DNA from: an uncultured Rhodospirillales bacterium
GTDB taxonomy: Bacteria > Pseudomonadota > Alphaproteobacteria > ATCC43930 > CGMCC-115725
Direction: 5' to 3'
Length of the DNA stretch: 64,000 nucleotides
NCBI GenBank assembly: GCA_903828515.1
Contig: CAIKMD010000006.1
Location: 1,087,966-1,151,965 of the forward strand
A program made the position numbers and the translations under genes. This document shows, piece by piece, positions 19,316 through 29,802 of this stretch (its first letter is position 1; the number at the start of each line of letters is the position of its first letter). The notes beneath the pieces are model-generated. The model was not told the origin of the DNA. It worked only from the letters and a program-made list of their open reading frames with translations, and searched no databases.

Positions 19316-19681
19316 ATGATGCCGGACATGACATTGCGCGATCCCGCCCTGATCGATGGCTATCACGCCCATATCTATTACGACCCGGCCAATCGCGCGT
19401 CGGCCGAGGCGCTGCGCCAGGCGCTGGGCGAGCGCTTCGAGGTCTATCTCGGCCGCTGGCATGACGAGGCTGTCGGCCCTCATCCGATCGCGATGTTCGA
19501 AGTCGCGTTCCCGAATGCCGAGTTCCCGCGAATCGTGCCGTTCCTGATGCTCAACCGCGACGGGATGCGCGTTCTCGTCCATCCGCAGACCGGCGACGGT
19601 TACGAAGATCACGCCACGAACAGTCTCTGGCTCGGCCAGCCGGTCGACCTTCGCCTCGAGGTTCTGCGCCGCGGGTCCTGA
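19316..19681 (+). CDS. DOPA 4,5-dioxygenase family protein
   Basis: A protein of about 120 residues with the family pattern: GYHAHIYYD near the N-terminus, a central VGPHPIAMFEV and the late segment VLVHPQTGDGYEDH, which supply the conserved histidines. Bacterial members of this aromatic ring-cleavage-like family mostly lack a known substrate. Two adjacent ATG codons (19316, 19319) and one at 19328 compete; no strong ribosome site decides. Confidence 0.85.
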   Translation: MMPDMTLRDPALIDGYHAHIYYDPANRASAEALRQALGERFEVYLGRWHDEAVGPHPIAMFEVAFPNAEFPRIVPFLMLNRDGMRVLVHPQTGDGYEDHATNSLWLGQPVDLRLEVLRRGS

Positions 19682-19685
19682 GCGC

Positions 19686-19711
19686 GGAACCTTCGTTCAC
19701 ACCCGTCCGTT
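19686..19711 (+). promoter_or_regulatory. EcfG-type promoter of a small lipoprotein gene
   Basis: GGAAC at 19686-19690 and CGTT at 19708-19711 with a 17-base spacer match the alphaproteobacterial general-stress consensus exactly. The site is 38 bases before the GTG start of the lipoprotein gene and upstream of its AAGGAGG ribosome site. Confidence 0.72.
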
Positions 19712-19748
19712 TCACCGGTAAGTCGTCCTGAGGCCAAGGAGGCCGCCG

Positions 19749-19928
19749 GTGAAACCACTCATGCTGATCGCGCTTTGCCTAAGCCTCGGCGGTTGCGGCG
19801 TGGTTGCCGCGCCGTGTCGCGTCGGCTCGGGCGCGCTGAAGGCGGTGCCGCTGGTCGGTCACGTCGCCGCCGCACCCACGGATGCCTGCGCCGACGTGAT
19901 CGATCCCGACTCCGTCTCGAAATCCTGA
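19749..19928 (+). CDS. small lipoprotein (DUF6726-like)
   Basis: A 59-residue protein reading KPLMLIALCLSLGGCGVVAA after the start: a signal sequence with lipobox-type cysteine at residue 16. It continues with PCRVGSGALKAVPLVGHVAAAPTD, a pattern I associate with the short DUF6726 family. The GTG start is chosen because AAGGAGG lies 7 bases ahead. The EcfG-type promoter just upstream suggests induction by general stress. It faces the end of the YbhB-like gene with 4 bases between. Confidence 0.75.
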   Translation: MKPLMLIALCLSLGGCGVVAAPCRVGSGALKAVPLVGHVAAAPTDACADVIDPDSVSKS

Positions 19929-19932
19929 TCGT

Positions 19933-20511
19933 TCAGGGCTTGTGATAACGCGCGATGAACGTCGTGGTGCCGAGGGCATGACCCTGCAGGGCGGCGACGA
20001 GTTCGTCCCGCGTCATGCCCGGTTTCAAAGTGCCCGGCTCGATATCCGTTGCGACGAGCGTGATCGTATAGGGATGAGGCGAGTCGGCCAGCGACGCGCA
20101 GGGGCCGGCCCAGGCGCCTGATCCCGCGCCGTTCTTGCCGCCGACGAAGCCGGTCGGATTGTTGGCGGCGCCTTCCTTGAGCGCGGTCGCCGTGCCGGGA
20201 ATGTCGTAGGCTACCCAGTGGACGAAGCCCATGCCCCCGCGCGGCACCGGATCGAACATCGTGATGGCGAAACTCTTGGTGGCCGCCGGCGCGTTCTTCC
20301 AGGTCAGCGGCAGGGCCACGTTCTGGCCGCTGCAATTCTTGCTCGTCGGATTGCTGTTCACGAATTTTTCCGGCATGTAGCCGCCGTCTTTCATGGCGGG
20401 CGAACTCAGCGTGAATTTGGGCACCGGTTTGTCGGCGGCATGCGTGGCGTCGATCGGCAAAGCGGTCCAGGCGACGGCGAGCGCGGCGGTCGCGATAACG
20501 ACGGTCTTCAT
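19933..20511 (-). CDS. YbhB/YbcL family (PEBP-like) exported protein
   Basis: A 192-residue protein with a signal peptide (about 1-26) and the phosphatidylethanolamine-binding-protein-like fold. Marks include the FAITMFDPVPRGGMGFVHWVAYDIP block, which forms the ligand pocket, and GYCGP-like AGPCAS with HPYTITLVATD. Bacterial members are often called Raf-kinase-inhibitor-like; a biological role is not established. The ATG at 20509-20511 with GAGGAA ahead is used. It is the second gene of a pair with a paralogue 26 bases upstream. Confidence 0.92.
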   Translation of the reverse strand: MKTVVIATAALAVAWTALPIDATHAADKPVPKFTLSSPAMKDGGYMPEKFVNSNPTSKNCSGQNVALPLTWKNAPAATKSFAITMFDPVPRGGMGFVHWVAYDIPGTATALKEGAANNPTGFVGGKNGAGSGAWAGPCASLADSPHPYTITLVATDIEPGTLKPGMTRDELVAALQGHALGTTTFIARYHKP

Positions 20512-20537
20512 GACAGGTTCCTCCCCACTGATTTTGA

Positions 20538-21134
20538 TTACGGGCTGCGGCGATAACGAACGACGAGGCTGGCCGGGCCGAGACTGTGGCCCGCGATCAT
20601 TTTCAGGAACGCGTCGCGATCGAGGCCCGGCTGCAGGAACCCCGGCTGGAGGTCGAGCGCGAGCACGTCGATCACGTAGTGATGGGGACCATCGGCCGGC
20701 GGGCCGCACGGGCCGGTATAGCCGAGGAGCCCGCGCGAGTTCTTGCCGCTGCTGATGTCCTTGGCGTTGCCGCTCGGGGTCGCGGCGCCCGCGCCGGCTT
20801 TCAATGCACTTTCCGAGGCCGGGATGTTGTAGGCGATCCAATGCACCGAGCCTTCGCCGCGCCGTCCGTCGGGATCGATCATGACGATCGCGAAGCTCTT
20901 GGTCAGGGCCGGCGGATTGGACCAGGCGAGCGGCGGCGACTGATTGCCGCCGCGGCTGGTCGCGCCGCATTCGGTACCGCCCGCGTATTTGAGCGGCAAC
21001 ATTGCGTTGTCCTTGAAGGCGGGCGAGGCGAGGGTGAAGAGTTTTTCCTTCGGCGCGGCGGCCCGGCTCGAAACGGGGGCGAGGGCGAGCGCCACGGCGA
21101 GGACGGTGACGAGACGAATCAGATGCTTTTTCAT
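20538..21134 (-). CDS. YbhB/YbcL family (PEBP-like) exported protein, paralogue
   Basis: A 198-residue paralogue of the next gene, with its own signal peptide (MKKHLIRLVTVLAVALALAP) and the pocket motif FAIVMIDPDGRRGEGSVHWIAYNIP plus YTGPCGPP and HHYVIDVLALD. The two are diverged, so the duplication is old. The ATG at 21132-21134 is preferred over a TTG three codons upstream. The solute-binding protein gene upstream ends 11 bases before this start, so all three may be co-transcribed. Confidence 0.92.
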   Translation of the reverse strand: MKKHLIRLVTVLAVALALAPVSSRAAAPKEKLFTLASPAFKDNAMLPLKYAGGTECGATSRGGNQSPPLAWSNPPALTKSFAIVMIDPDGRRGEGSVHWIAYNIPASESALKAGAGAATPSGNAKDISSGKNSRGLLGYTGPCGPPADGPHHYVIDVLALDLQPGFLQPGLDRDAFLKMIAGHSLGPASLVVRYRRSP

Positions 21135-21144
21135 GCGCGCCAAT

Positions 21145-22158
21145 TTAACGCGGGCCGGCCGGAATCACATAGCGTTTGTCGATCACCTGATCGCCGCTCA
21201 CGTCGGATTTGACCATGCCCTGGGCCTTGTACCAGGCGAGCTGGCGCAGGATGTCGTTCACGTCGAGCGCCGCGTCGGGATCGACATAGGAGATGCCGCC
21301 CTTTACCTGCTCGGGCGGCTGGCCGACATATTTCGCGATGATACCGAGCATCTCGGTGGAGGCTGGACCGTCGCGCCGCTTGCCGTCGGGACCGATGAAA
21401 GCGTCGCGATAATCGTGCGCGCCCTTGCGAAAGGCGCGCAGGAAGCGTTGGACGAGATCGGATTTCTCGTTGGCCGTCTTCGTCGACGTAAAGAGGATGC
21501 CGGTCTGGAAGGGTGTCTCGTCGCCAACGTAGCCCAGCCGAGTCATGTCGCCGCGATTGATCGCCGGAATCGCGACCGTCGCGAGAATGATGCCGCTGTC
21601 GGCCTGGCCGCCGCTGACCGCGCTGACCTGGTTGGGCAGCGATTGCAGCGGCAGAATGCGGACGGATTTTGGGTCGACGCCGTATTTCTGCTGAAGCAAC
21701 GCATAGGCGTAATGCGATGGCGCGCCGAGCTGGGTCACGCTCCCGGTGCGGCCGGCCATATTCTCGTAGGATTTGAACCCGGCCTGGTAAGCCCGATTCG
21801 AAACCGCGAACACGAAGACCGGAAATCCCGGCGCCTCGCGCGCGAGCCCGCTGATGATGGTGACCGCGTTTTGACCGGCAAGATTATAGAGCGCGCCGCC
21901 GGGACCGGTGGCGCCGAAATCGACGGCGCCCGAAACGACCGCCACGGCAATCGGCTCAGCGGAATCGAAAAAGGTGATTTGGACGTCGAGACCCTCGGCC
22001 GCGAAATAGCCCTTGTCGACGGCGATGAAATTGGCGCCGTTGGCGGCGACCTTGACCGCGCCAATGCGCACGGTTTCAGCCGACGCGGGCACGCCGCTGA
22101 GCGCGGCGCAGACCAGCGCCACGGCGAAACCCGCCTGGCGCCAACGCGTGTGGATCAT
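21145..22158 (-). CDS. ABC-type substrate-binding protein, NMT1/SsuA-like, without cognate transporter
   Basis: A 337-residue periplasmic protein: signal peptide to about residue 27, then the family signature ANFIAVDKGYFAAEGLDV, the GAVDFGATGP segment and a large second lobe. Relatives bind sulfonates, nitrate, pyrimidine precursors or aromatic acids. No permease or ATPase gene is next to it; it is followed by two YbhB-like genes and is divergent from another binding protein. The ligand is unknown. It is not obviously a thiamine-precursor binder, although it lies between two riboswitch-controlled thiamine operons. Confidence 0.88.
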   Translation of the reverse strand: MIHTRWRQAGFAVALVCAALSGVPASAETVRIGAVKVAANGANFIAVDKGYFAAEGLDVQITFFDSAEPIAVAVVSGAVDFGATGPGGALYNLAGQNAVTIISGLAREAPGFPVFVFAVSNRAYQAGFKSYENMAGRTGSVTQLGAPSHYAYALLQQKYGVDPKSVRILPLQSLPNQVSAVSGGQADSGIILATVAIPAINRGDMTRLGYVGDETPFQTGILFTSTKTANEKSDLVQRFLRAFRKGAHDYRDAFIGPDGKRRDGPASTEMLGIIAKYVGQPPEQVKGGISYVDPDAALDVNDILRQLAWYKAQGMVKSDVSGDQVIDKRYVIPAGPR

Positions 22159-22239
22159 CGTTTGCCTCCCCCTTGCTTTGGGAGGAAACTATCACAGATC
22201 AACGCCCCACCAAGGGGAGGGATCGCAGGGAGGTTTCGG

Positions 22240-23346
22240 ATGCGAAGCGTATTCCCGCGGGCGGCCGCGCTCGTTGCGCTGTTGGTTCTGTCGCCGGTCG
22301 CGGCGTTCGCGCAGGCGGTCGCCGACGCGGCCTGGATGAAGCTGGTCGCCGCCGCCAACCAGGAAGGCGCGCTGGTCCTCATCGTGCCGCCGAGTTCGAC
22401 CCATCGCGAATTCCTGGCCGCGGAGTGGCCGAAGGCATTTCCCGATATCAAGCTGGAGCAGACGGCGGTTCCTCCCGGCCAGCAATTCGCGCGGCTCTCG
22501 GTCGAACGAAGTGCCGGAAAATTTCTTTGGGACGTCGTGCTCACCGGATCGGAGAATGCGTTTCAATTGCGCGACGCCGACATGCTCGACGACGTGAAGT
22601 CCGAATTCGTCGTCGCCGAAGTGAAGAACCCCGAGATATGGGGCGGCTGGCGTGACGCTTTCGCGGACACGGCGCAGAAATACGTTTTCACCTCGCGCTC
22701 GTTCCTCAAAATGCCGTTCTACAACGCGAAACTTTTGTCGCCCGAGAAAGTCGCGGCGCTGGGGACCAAGGTGTTTCTCGATCCCGCCTTGAAGCAGAGG
22801 GTGATCTGGGACGATCCGCAATTCGGCGGCAGCGGCCGCACCTTCGCGCCGGTCATGCTGCGGCTCCTCGGCGAGGAGGGCCTGCGCCAATTCGTCGCCG
22901 AGCAGGTCGTGTTCACCACGCAGATGTCGGATCTCGTCGATCGCATGGCGCGCGGGCAGTTCGTCATGTCGCTCGGGCCGGTGCTCACCGATCTGCTGGG
23001 AAAATACAAGGAAGCCGGCCTTGTGCTCGATATCCGCCCGCTCGGCAACACGCCTGAACTTGGCGCCTACGGGAATACCGGCGCGTCCAACATCGTGGTG
23101 ATAAAGGACCGGCCGCATCCCAATGCGGCTCGGGTGTTCCTGAACTGGTACCTGTCGCAATCCGTCGAGACGGCTTTGGCGAAGAAGATGGGCGAAGACA
23201 CGCGGCGCACCGACGTGCCGCAGCAGGTCGAACCGGCACAGCGACGCCTTCCCGGTATCTCCTATTTCAATCCGCAGAGCGAAGAGAACACGCCGGCGAC
23301 CCGGAAAGCCCAGGAATTGATCGCCAAGTTCCGCACCAAGTCCTGA
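22240..23346 (+). CDS. extracellular solute-binding protein, Fe3+/AfuA-like type
   Basis: A 368-residue periplasmic binding protein with a signal peptide (RSVFPRAAALVALLVLSPVAAFA) and the type-1 pattern: an opening WMKLVAAANQEGALVL, later GRTFAPVMLRLLGEEG, and the C-terminal HPNAARVFLNWYLS typical of the iron-binding-protein-like group. The start at 22240 has CAGGGAGG ahead and begins the signal peptide; the frame is open far upstream, but that part is antisense to real genes. Like its divergent neighbour it lacks membrane components. Confidence 0.88.
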   Translation: MRSVFPRAAALVALLVLSPVAAFAQAVADAAWMKLVAAANQEGALVLIVPPSSTHREFLAAEWPKAFPDIKLEQTAVPPGQQFARLSVERSAGKFLWDVVLTGSENAFQLRDADMLDDVKSEFVVAEVKNPEIWGGWRDAFADTAQKYVFTSRSFLKMPFYNAKLLSPEKVAALGTKVFLDPALKQRVIWDDPQFGGSGRTFAPVMLRLLGEEGLRQFVAEQVVFTTQMSDLVDRMARGQFVMSLGPVLTDLLGKYKEAGLVLDIRPLGNTPELGAYGNTGASNIVVIKDRPHPNAARVFLNWYLSQSVETALAKKMGEDTRRTDVPQQVEPAQRRLPGISYFNPQSEENTPATRKAQELIAKFRTKS

Positions 23347-23393
23347 ACGCCGGCCTTCCGCGAGGCTTGACGGCGCCGCCCCGGCGTCACGAT

Positions 23394-25431
<2,038 letters not shown>

Positions 25432-25442
25432 GAGCCTTCGCG

Positions 25443-25889
25443 ATGGCCGAGCCGATCAGCCGCGACTATCCCAACCGGCCCTTTTCCGCCGCGCTGGCCA
25501 TTTGTCGGCGGCGGGACGGGACGCTCTTGCTGGCCCAGCGCTCCAAGGGGCCGAGCCAAGCGCTCGGCCGCTGGGGCTTCCCGGGCGGCATGCACGAAGT
25601 CGGCGAGACCATCCTCGAAGCCGCGCGGCGCGAGTTGAAGGAAGAGACCGGCATCGATGCGAAGCCTGTCCGCGTAATCGATGCCTTCGACGTCATCGGC
25701 AAGGAAGCGGATGGGCGCGTGCGCGCGCATTACGTCCTTGCCTGTGTCGTGCTCGATTGGGAAGCGGGCGAGGGCGCACCGATCGAGGACGCGACCGCGG
25801 TCGGCTGGTACACGGCCGACGAGGCGGTCAAAAAACTCGAACTTCTCCCCGACACGTTGCGCCTGATGAAGGCCGCGCTGGCGTTTTAA
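25443..25889 (+). CDS. Nudix hydrolase
   Basis: A 148-residue pyrophosphohydrolase with a complete Nudix box: GGMHEVGETILEAARREL followed by KEETGI, supplying the metal-binding glutamates. It starts 11 bases after thiC with TAGGAG in front, so it may be co-transcribed. Nudix enzymes next to thiC occur and could cleanse damaged pyrimidine or thiamine intermediates, but the substrate is not shown here. The last 21 bases before GCGCTGGCG are repeated at 26363-26383. Confidence 0.9.
   Translation: MAEPISRDYPNRPFSAALAICRRRDGTLLLAQRSKGPSQALGRWGFPGGMHEVGETILEAARRELKEETGIDAKPVRVIDAFDVIGKEADGRVRAHYVLACVVLDWEAGEGAPIEDATAVGWYTADEAVKKLELLPDTLRLMKAALAF
25853..25873 (+). repeat. direct repeat, copy 1 (end of the Nudix gene)
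   Basis: 21 bases inside the Nudix gene end are identical to 26363-26383, and similarity continues weakly for another 17 bases. The two copies flank the low-G+C cassette at about 25920-26340. Confidence 0.85.
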
Positions 25890-26017
25890 CCGCGCTGATC
25901 ATGCTCGGCGGAGCATTCGCGCCTTTGAGGTGTGAATAATGGAAAATCGAACCATCGGAGGCATGGATGCCCTTATTCAGCGAATAGGGGCATTTTCGTT
26001 TAACGAAATTCTCCGTT

Positions 26018-26299
26018 GTGAAGGAGTTGCACTTCATTGAAAGGGAAGAGGGAACTAGCTCATATGACGTTGTGCTCGTTATGTCGTCGGATCGCATATC
26101 AAGGGCTGACACAATTAGAATCATATGCTCCGATGTCAGTGATTTTTATTTAAAGTCGTTCGGCGGTGGATTGACGCAAATTACCGGCCTCTTCATTAAA
26201 GATATTCATGAAAATGGGTGGGAAAGAATGAAATGGGAGATCGGTGATTTTGAAAATGGCGTCATTAAATTCTTCGCCGCCGCAGTGAGCGTTTCCTAG
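26018..26299 (+). CDS. hypothetical protein in a low-G+C cassette
   Basis: A 93-residue protein from a GTG start (an in-frame stop lies 10 codons upstream). It reads KELHFIEREEGTSSYDVVLVMSS, then a beta-rich middle and an ending with WEIGDFENGVIKFFA. No signal peptide or membrane segment. The alternating hydrophobic pattern suggests a compact beta-sheet protein. One counted 60-base line has 27 G+C, far below neighbouring genes. It stands alone between two copies of the Nudix gene end, which suggests acquisition from elsewhere. I do not recognise the family. Confidence 0.6.
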   Translation: MKELHFIEREEGTSSYDVVLVMSSDRISRADTIRIICSDVSDFYLKSFGGGLTQITGLFIKDIHENGWERMKWEIGDFENGVIKFFAAAVSVS

Positions 26300-26362
26300 T
26301 TTCTAGTTCAATTCTTGGGGTCCGACGCCAATCGCTAATCAAGACCTTGAGTTAGTCCCTAC

Positions 26363-26383
26363 CACGTTGCGCCTGATGAAGGC
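26363..26383 (+). repeat. direct repeat, copy 2 (fragment of the Nudix gene end)
   Basis: An exact copy of 25853-25873, lying 510 bases downstream and outside any gene. It marks the right edge of the low-G+C cassette and is followed after 25 bases by a dispersed repeat. Confidence 0.85.
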
Positions 26384-26407
26384 GGCACTAGCGGCTTTAC
26401 TCTTTTG

Positions 26408-26487
26408 TCGTCACCCCCGCGAAAGCGGGGGTCCATGGTTGCCGCCCGTCACCCACCCTGGATTCCCGCTTTCGCGGGAATGACGGA
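26408..26487. repeat. dispersed inverted-repeat element
   Basis: GTCACCCCCGCGAAAGCGGGGGTCC at the left and GGATTCCCGCTTTCGCGGGAATGACGG at the right form two hairpins and an overall inverted repeat of about 80 bp. A shorter related unit is at 11825-11845. Elements with these arms are common between genes in Alphaproteobacteria. Confidence 0.8.
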
Positions 26488-26614
26488 GGGTAAACCCGAT
26501 CACACGGTCGCGATCCCGGCTTAAAAAAGCGATCCAAGACACTGAAATGCTTGCATCCCGTTTCGGGCTTCCGTAACGTTGTGTCTCCCGCAACTTACGA
26601 AAGGAGGTGATCCC

Positions 26615-26692
26615 GTGTCTCATTGTCACAGACGGCGGTTGGAGAATGCCGCGTTCGGGATTGCTGCCTCGACAGGTACTGTTGTCGCGTAG
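26615..26692 (+). CDS. 25-residue small ORF with near-ideal ribosome binding site
   Basis: GAAAGGAGGTGATCC at 26599-26613 is the exact complement of the 3' end of alphaproteobacterial 16S rRNA and stands at optimal spacing before a GTG. The frame encodes a 25-residue peptide (MSHCHRRRLENAAFG, then IAASTGTVVA): basic first half, small-residue second half. Two hairpins follow, at 26711-26727 and 26735-26758. Such strength of ribosome pairing by chance is unlikely, so a translated small protein or a leader peptide is plausible, but I know no family. Confidence 0.5.
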   Translation: MSHCHRRRLENAAFGIAASTGTVVA

Positions 26693-26734
26693 CAATTGAT
26701 CGACGGCTTCGTCCGGCCGTGTCGGACAAAAGGG

Positions 26735-26758
26735 AAGGGCCGCCTCCGGGCGGCCCTT
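26735..26758 (+). terminator. terminator-like hairpin after the small ORF
   Basis: AAGGGCCGCC, loop TCCG, then GGCGGCCCTT; the tail CTGCTATTT is only moderately T-rich. A second stem, GTCCG/CGGAC, lies at 26711-26727. It separates the small ORF from the solute-binding protein gene. Confidence 0.7.
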
Positions 26759-26817
26759 CTGCTATTTCGGGGTGCTATAGTCGCGGCAATCGAAAACCGG
26801 CAAGGGCGGGACAGATA

Positions 26818-27804
26818 ATGCGCGTTTCAACATCCATGAAATTCGGACGGACGGCGGCTTTGGTGGTCGCGGCGGCGGGGCTGCTGCTGGCCTCCCCGTC
26901 GATGGCGCTGGAAAAGCTGGTCGGCGGCATCGCCGGCCAGGCCTCGCCGACGGTCTGGCCCTACACGATCGCCATGTACAAAGGCCTGCTGGCCAAGCGC
27001 GGCATGGAATTCGACATCGTCTATGGCCAGAGCGCGTCGAACATCCTGCAGCAGCTCGTCGGCGGTTCGGTCGATCTCGTGGTCAGCACCGGGATCAACG
27101 AACCGATCCACGCGGCGGCCAAGGGTGCCAAGGTTGGCATCCTGCGCATCGTCGGTAAGGTTCCGCCCTATGCGATCATGGCGCTGCCCGCGATCCATTC
27201 GCTGAAAGAGCTTAAGGGCAAGACCATCGCCATCGGCGGCCTCACCGATATCACCCGGCTTTATTTCGACCGCATGCTCGAGCCGAACGGCATCAAATGG
27301 GGCGAGTACGATCCGATCGTCGTCGGCTCCACGACCGGACGCATGGCGGCACTCAAGTCGGGTGCGGTGGCGGCGACGATGGTTCTGCCGCCCTATAACT
27401 TCCAGATGGAGGCGCAGGGCTTCAACACCGTCGGTCTCGCCGTCGACTACGCGCCGGACCTGCCGTTCACCGCGAGCGTGCTCTCGCTGGCTTGGGCAGC
27501 CAAGCATCCCGACCTGGCACACGGCATCAACGACGCGTTCGACGAAGGCCTCGCCTGGCTGAAGGATCCGGCCAACAAGGCGGAAGCCATCGATATTCTC
27601 GTCACGAAGCAGGGCCTGCCGCAGGCGGAAGTAACGCAAAGCTACGACTTCTTCCGCAAGATCGATTTTTGGGCGGCCGACGCGAAAGTCTCGCGCAAGA
27701 TAATCTCCCACGTGATCGAAAGCATGCGCGCGATCGGCGACGAAGAGGAGAATGTCGACTTCAGCAAGCTCGTCATTCCCGGCGTGACCCAGGTCGTCGA
27801 TTGA
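26818..27804 (+). CDS. ABC-type substrate-binding protein, NMT1/SsuA-like, without cognate transporter
   Basis: A 328-residue periplasmic protein. A signal peptide ends after SPSMA, followed by the binding fold with ASPTVWPYTIAMYKGLLAKRG, SVDLVVSTG and the hinge ELKGKTIAIGGL. It is translationally coupled to panC (TTGA overlap). The pairing with panC is probably positional rather than functional. The ligand is unknown, and no permease or ATPase is adjacent. Confidence 0.87.
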   Translation: MRVSTSMKFGRTAALVVAAAGLLLASPSMALEKLVGGIAGQASPTVWPYTIAMYKGLLAKRGMEFDIVYGQSASNILQQLVGGSVDLVVSTGINEPIHAAAKGAKVGILRIVGKVPPYAIMALPAIHSLKELKGKTIAIGGLTDITRLYFDRMLEPNGIKWGEYDPIVVGSTTGRMAALKSGAVAATMVLPPYNFQMEAQGFNTVGLAVDYAPDLPFTASVLSLAWAAKHPDLAHGINDAFDEGLAWLKDPANKAEAIDILVTKQGLPQAEVTQSYDFFRKIDFWAADAKVSRKIISHVIESMRAIGDEEENVDFSKLVIPGVTQVVD

Positions 27805-28673
27805 CGGAAAAGCTCGGCACGTTGCCCGTCGCGCGGTCGATCGCCGCGCTGCGGCGATGCGTGACGGCATGGCGGCGTGCCGGTGAGGTGGTCGCGCTGG
27901 TGCCGACCATGGGGGCGCTTCACGCGGGACATCTCGCGCTGATCGCTCACGCGGCCCAACGTGCCGACCGCGTCGTCGCGAGCATTTTCGTCAATCCGAC
28001 CCAGTTCGGGCCCAACGAGGATTTCAACCGCTATCCGCGCGACGAGGCGGGCGACGCCGCGAAACTCGCCGGCGCGCGCTGCGACCTTCTCTATGCGCCC
28101 GACGCGGCCGAAATCTATGCGCCGGATTTTTCCACCACGGTATCGGTCGGCGCGGTCGCCGAGCCTCTGGATGGCGAATTTCGTCCGGGGCATTTCGCGG
28201 GCGTCGCCACCGTGGTGACCAAGCTGCTGCTGCAGGCGCATCCCGACATCGCCTGCTTCGGCGAAAAGGATTGGCAGCAGCTTCAGGTCATTCGCCGCCT
28301 CGCGCGCGATCTCGATATCGAGGTCGCGATCGAGGGCGTGCCGATCGTGCGCGAGGAAGACGGCTTGGCCCTCTCGTCGCGCAACGTCTATCTCACGCCC
28401 GAGGAACGCCGGATCGCGCCGGTCCTCCATCGCACGCTGGCGGATGTCGCGGCGCGCGTCGCCGCCGGTGCCGATCCCGATGCGGCGGCGAAAGCGGGGG
28501 GCGAGGCGGTTCTTAAGGCCGGGTTTACCAAGCTCGATTATCTCGCGGTTCGCGATGCCGAGAGCCTTCAGCCCTGGGTCGCGCGCGTGCGGCCGGGCCG
28601 GGTTCTGGTGGCGACATGGCTCGGCCGGACCCGGCTGATCGACAACGAACCGGTCGCGCCGCGCAACTCCTAA
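27801..28673 (+). CDS. panC: pantoate--beta-alanine ligase
   Basis: A 290-residue enzyme of pantothenate (CoA) synthesis in the HIGH-nucleotidyltransferase superfamily. VPTMGALHAGHL carries the HxGH motif, FVNPTQFGPNEDFNRYPR the pantoate site, and FGEKDWQQLQV with LSSRNVYL the KMSKS-like region. A TTG overlapping the stop of the preceding gene is chosen as start because the conserved N-terminus begins a few residues later. panB is not in the window. Confidence 0.95.
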   Translation: MTEKLGTLPVARSIAALRRCVTAWRRAGEVVALVPTMGALHAGHLALIAHAAQRADRVVASIFVNPTQFGPNEDFNRYPRDEAGDAAKLAGARCDLLYAPDAAEIYAPDFSTTVSVGAVAEPLDGEFRPGHFAGVATVVTKLLLQAHPDIACFGEKDWQQLQVIRRLARDLDIEVAIEGVPIVREEDGLALSSRNVYLTPEERRIAPVLHRTLADVAARVAAGADPDAAAKAGGEAVLKAGFTKLDYLAVRDAESLQPWVARVRPGRVLVATWLGRTRLIDNEPVAPRNS

Positions 28674-28749
28674 CGAATGTGCTACCATTGATCGGATAAA
28701 ACCGGGGGCCGCGTGCGTTGTCGCGGGGTCAGGATAAGGACGGGCGGGC

Positions 28750-29802
28750 GTGAAGTTTCTCGTGACAGGCGGCGCCGGTTTCATCGGCACCTCGGTCGTC
28801 CGGCATTTGCTGGGCGAAGGCGACAGCGTCGTTAACCTCGACAAGCTCACCTATGCCGGATCGAACCCGCCGCTCGGCGCGCTGGGCGAGGGCGGGCGCT
28901 ACGCGCTCGAAGTCGCCGACGTCGCCGATTTCGCCGCGGTCAGCCGGGTCCTCGTGGCGCATCGCCCCGATGCGATCATGCATCTCGCCGCCGAAAGCCA
29001 TGTCGACCGTTCGATCGACGGTCCGGCGGATTTCATTCACACCAATCTGGTCGGCACCTTCGTCATGCTCGAAGCCGCACGCGCCTATTGGCGCGGACTC
29101 GACGACGCGGCGAAAGAGAAGTTTCGCTTTCATCTCATCTCGACCGACGAGGTGTTCGGCTCGCTCGAACCGGGTGCCAGCGCGCATGAAATGTCGCGCT
29201 ATCAGCCCAACAGCCCCTATGCCGCCTCGAAGGCCGGCGCCGATCATCTGGCGCGCGCCTGGCATCGCACGTTCGGTCTGCCGGTCGTCGCCACCAACTG
29301 CTCGAACAATTACGGGCCATGGCAGTTTCCGGAAAAGCTGATCCCGCTCGTCATCCTCAACGCGCTCGAAGGCAAGAAGCTGCCGATCTACGGCAAGGGC
29401 GCCAATATTCGCGACTGGCTCTATGTCGGCGATCACGCGGCGGCGTTGGCGCTGGTGGTGCGCCGGGGCACGGTCGGCGAGACCTACAACATCGCCGGCG
29501 GCGAAGAGCGCACCAATATCGAGATCGTGCGCGCGATCTGTGCCTTGCTCGACGAGGCCCTGCCGGATTCGCCGCATCGCCCGCACGACAAGCTGATCGA
29601 ATTCGTCACCGACCGGCCGGGCCACGATCTGCGCTATGCGGTCGACGATCGCAAGATCCGCAGCGAACTCGGCTGGAAACCGGTCGAGGATCTGGTTTCG
29701 GGGTTGAAGCGCACGGTGCACTGGTATCTCGACAACCGCGCCTGGTGGGAGCCGATCCGCACCGGTCTCTATCACGGCCAGCGGCTGGCGCACGCGCGAT
29801 GA
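28750..29802 (+). CDS. rfbB: dTDP-glucose 4,6-dehydratase
   Basis: A 350-residue extended SDR enzyme: NAD motif TGGAGFIG at the N-terminus, active-site [11 protein letters not shown] with Asp/Glu, and the YxxxK pair in [12 protein letters not shown]. It makes dTDP-4-keto-6-deoxyglucose for surface polysaccharides. The start is GTG. It overlaps rfbA by 4 bases. rfbC and rfbD are absent here, so the end sugar (rhamnose or another) is not defined by this locus. Confidence 0.95.
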   Translation: MKFLVTGGAGFIGTSVVRHLLGEGDSVVNLDKLTYAGSNPPLGALGEGGRYALEVADVADFAAVSRVLVAHRPDAIMHLAAESHVDRSIDGPADFIHTNLVGTFVMLEAARAYWRGLDDAAKEKFRFHLISTDEVFGSLEPGASAHEMSRYQPNSPYAASKAGADHLARAWHRTFGLPVVATNCSNNYGPWQFPEKLIPLVILNALEGKKLPIYGKGANIRDWLYVGDHAAALALVVRRGTVGETYNIAGGEERTNIEIVRAICALLDEALPDSPHRPHDKLIEFVTDRPGHDLRYAVDDRKIRSELGWKPVEDLVSGLKRTVHWYLDNRAWWEPIRTGLYHGQRLAHAR

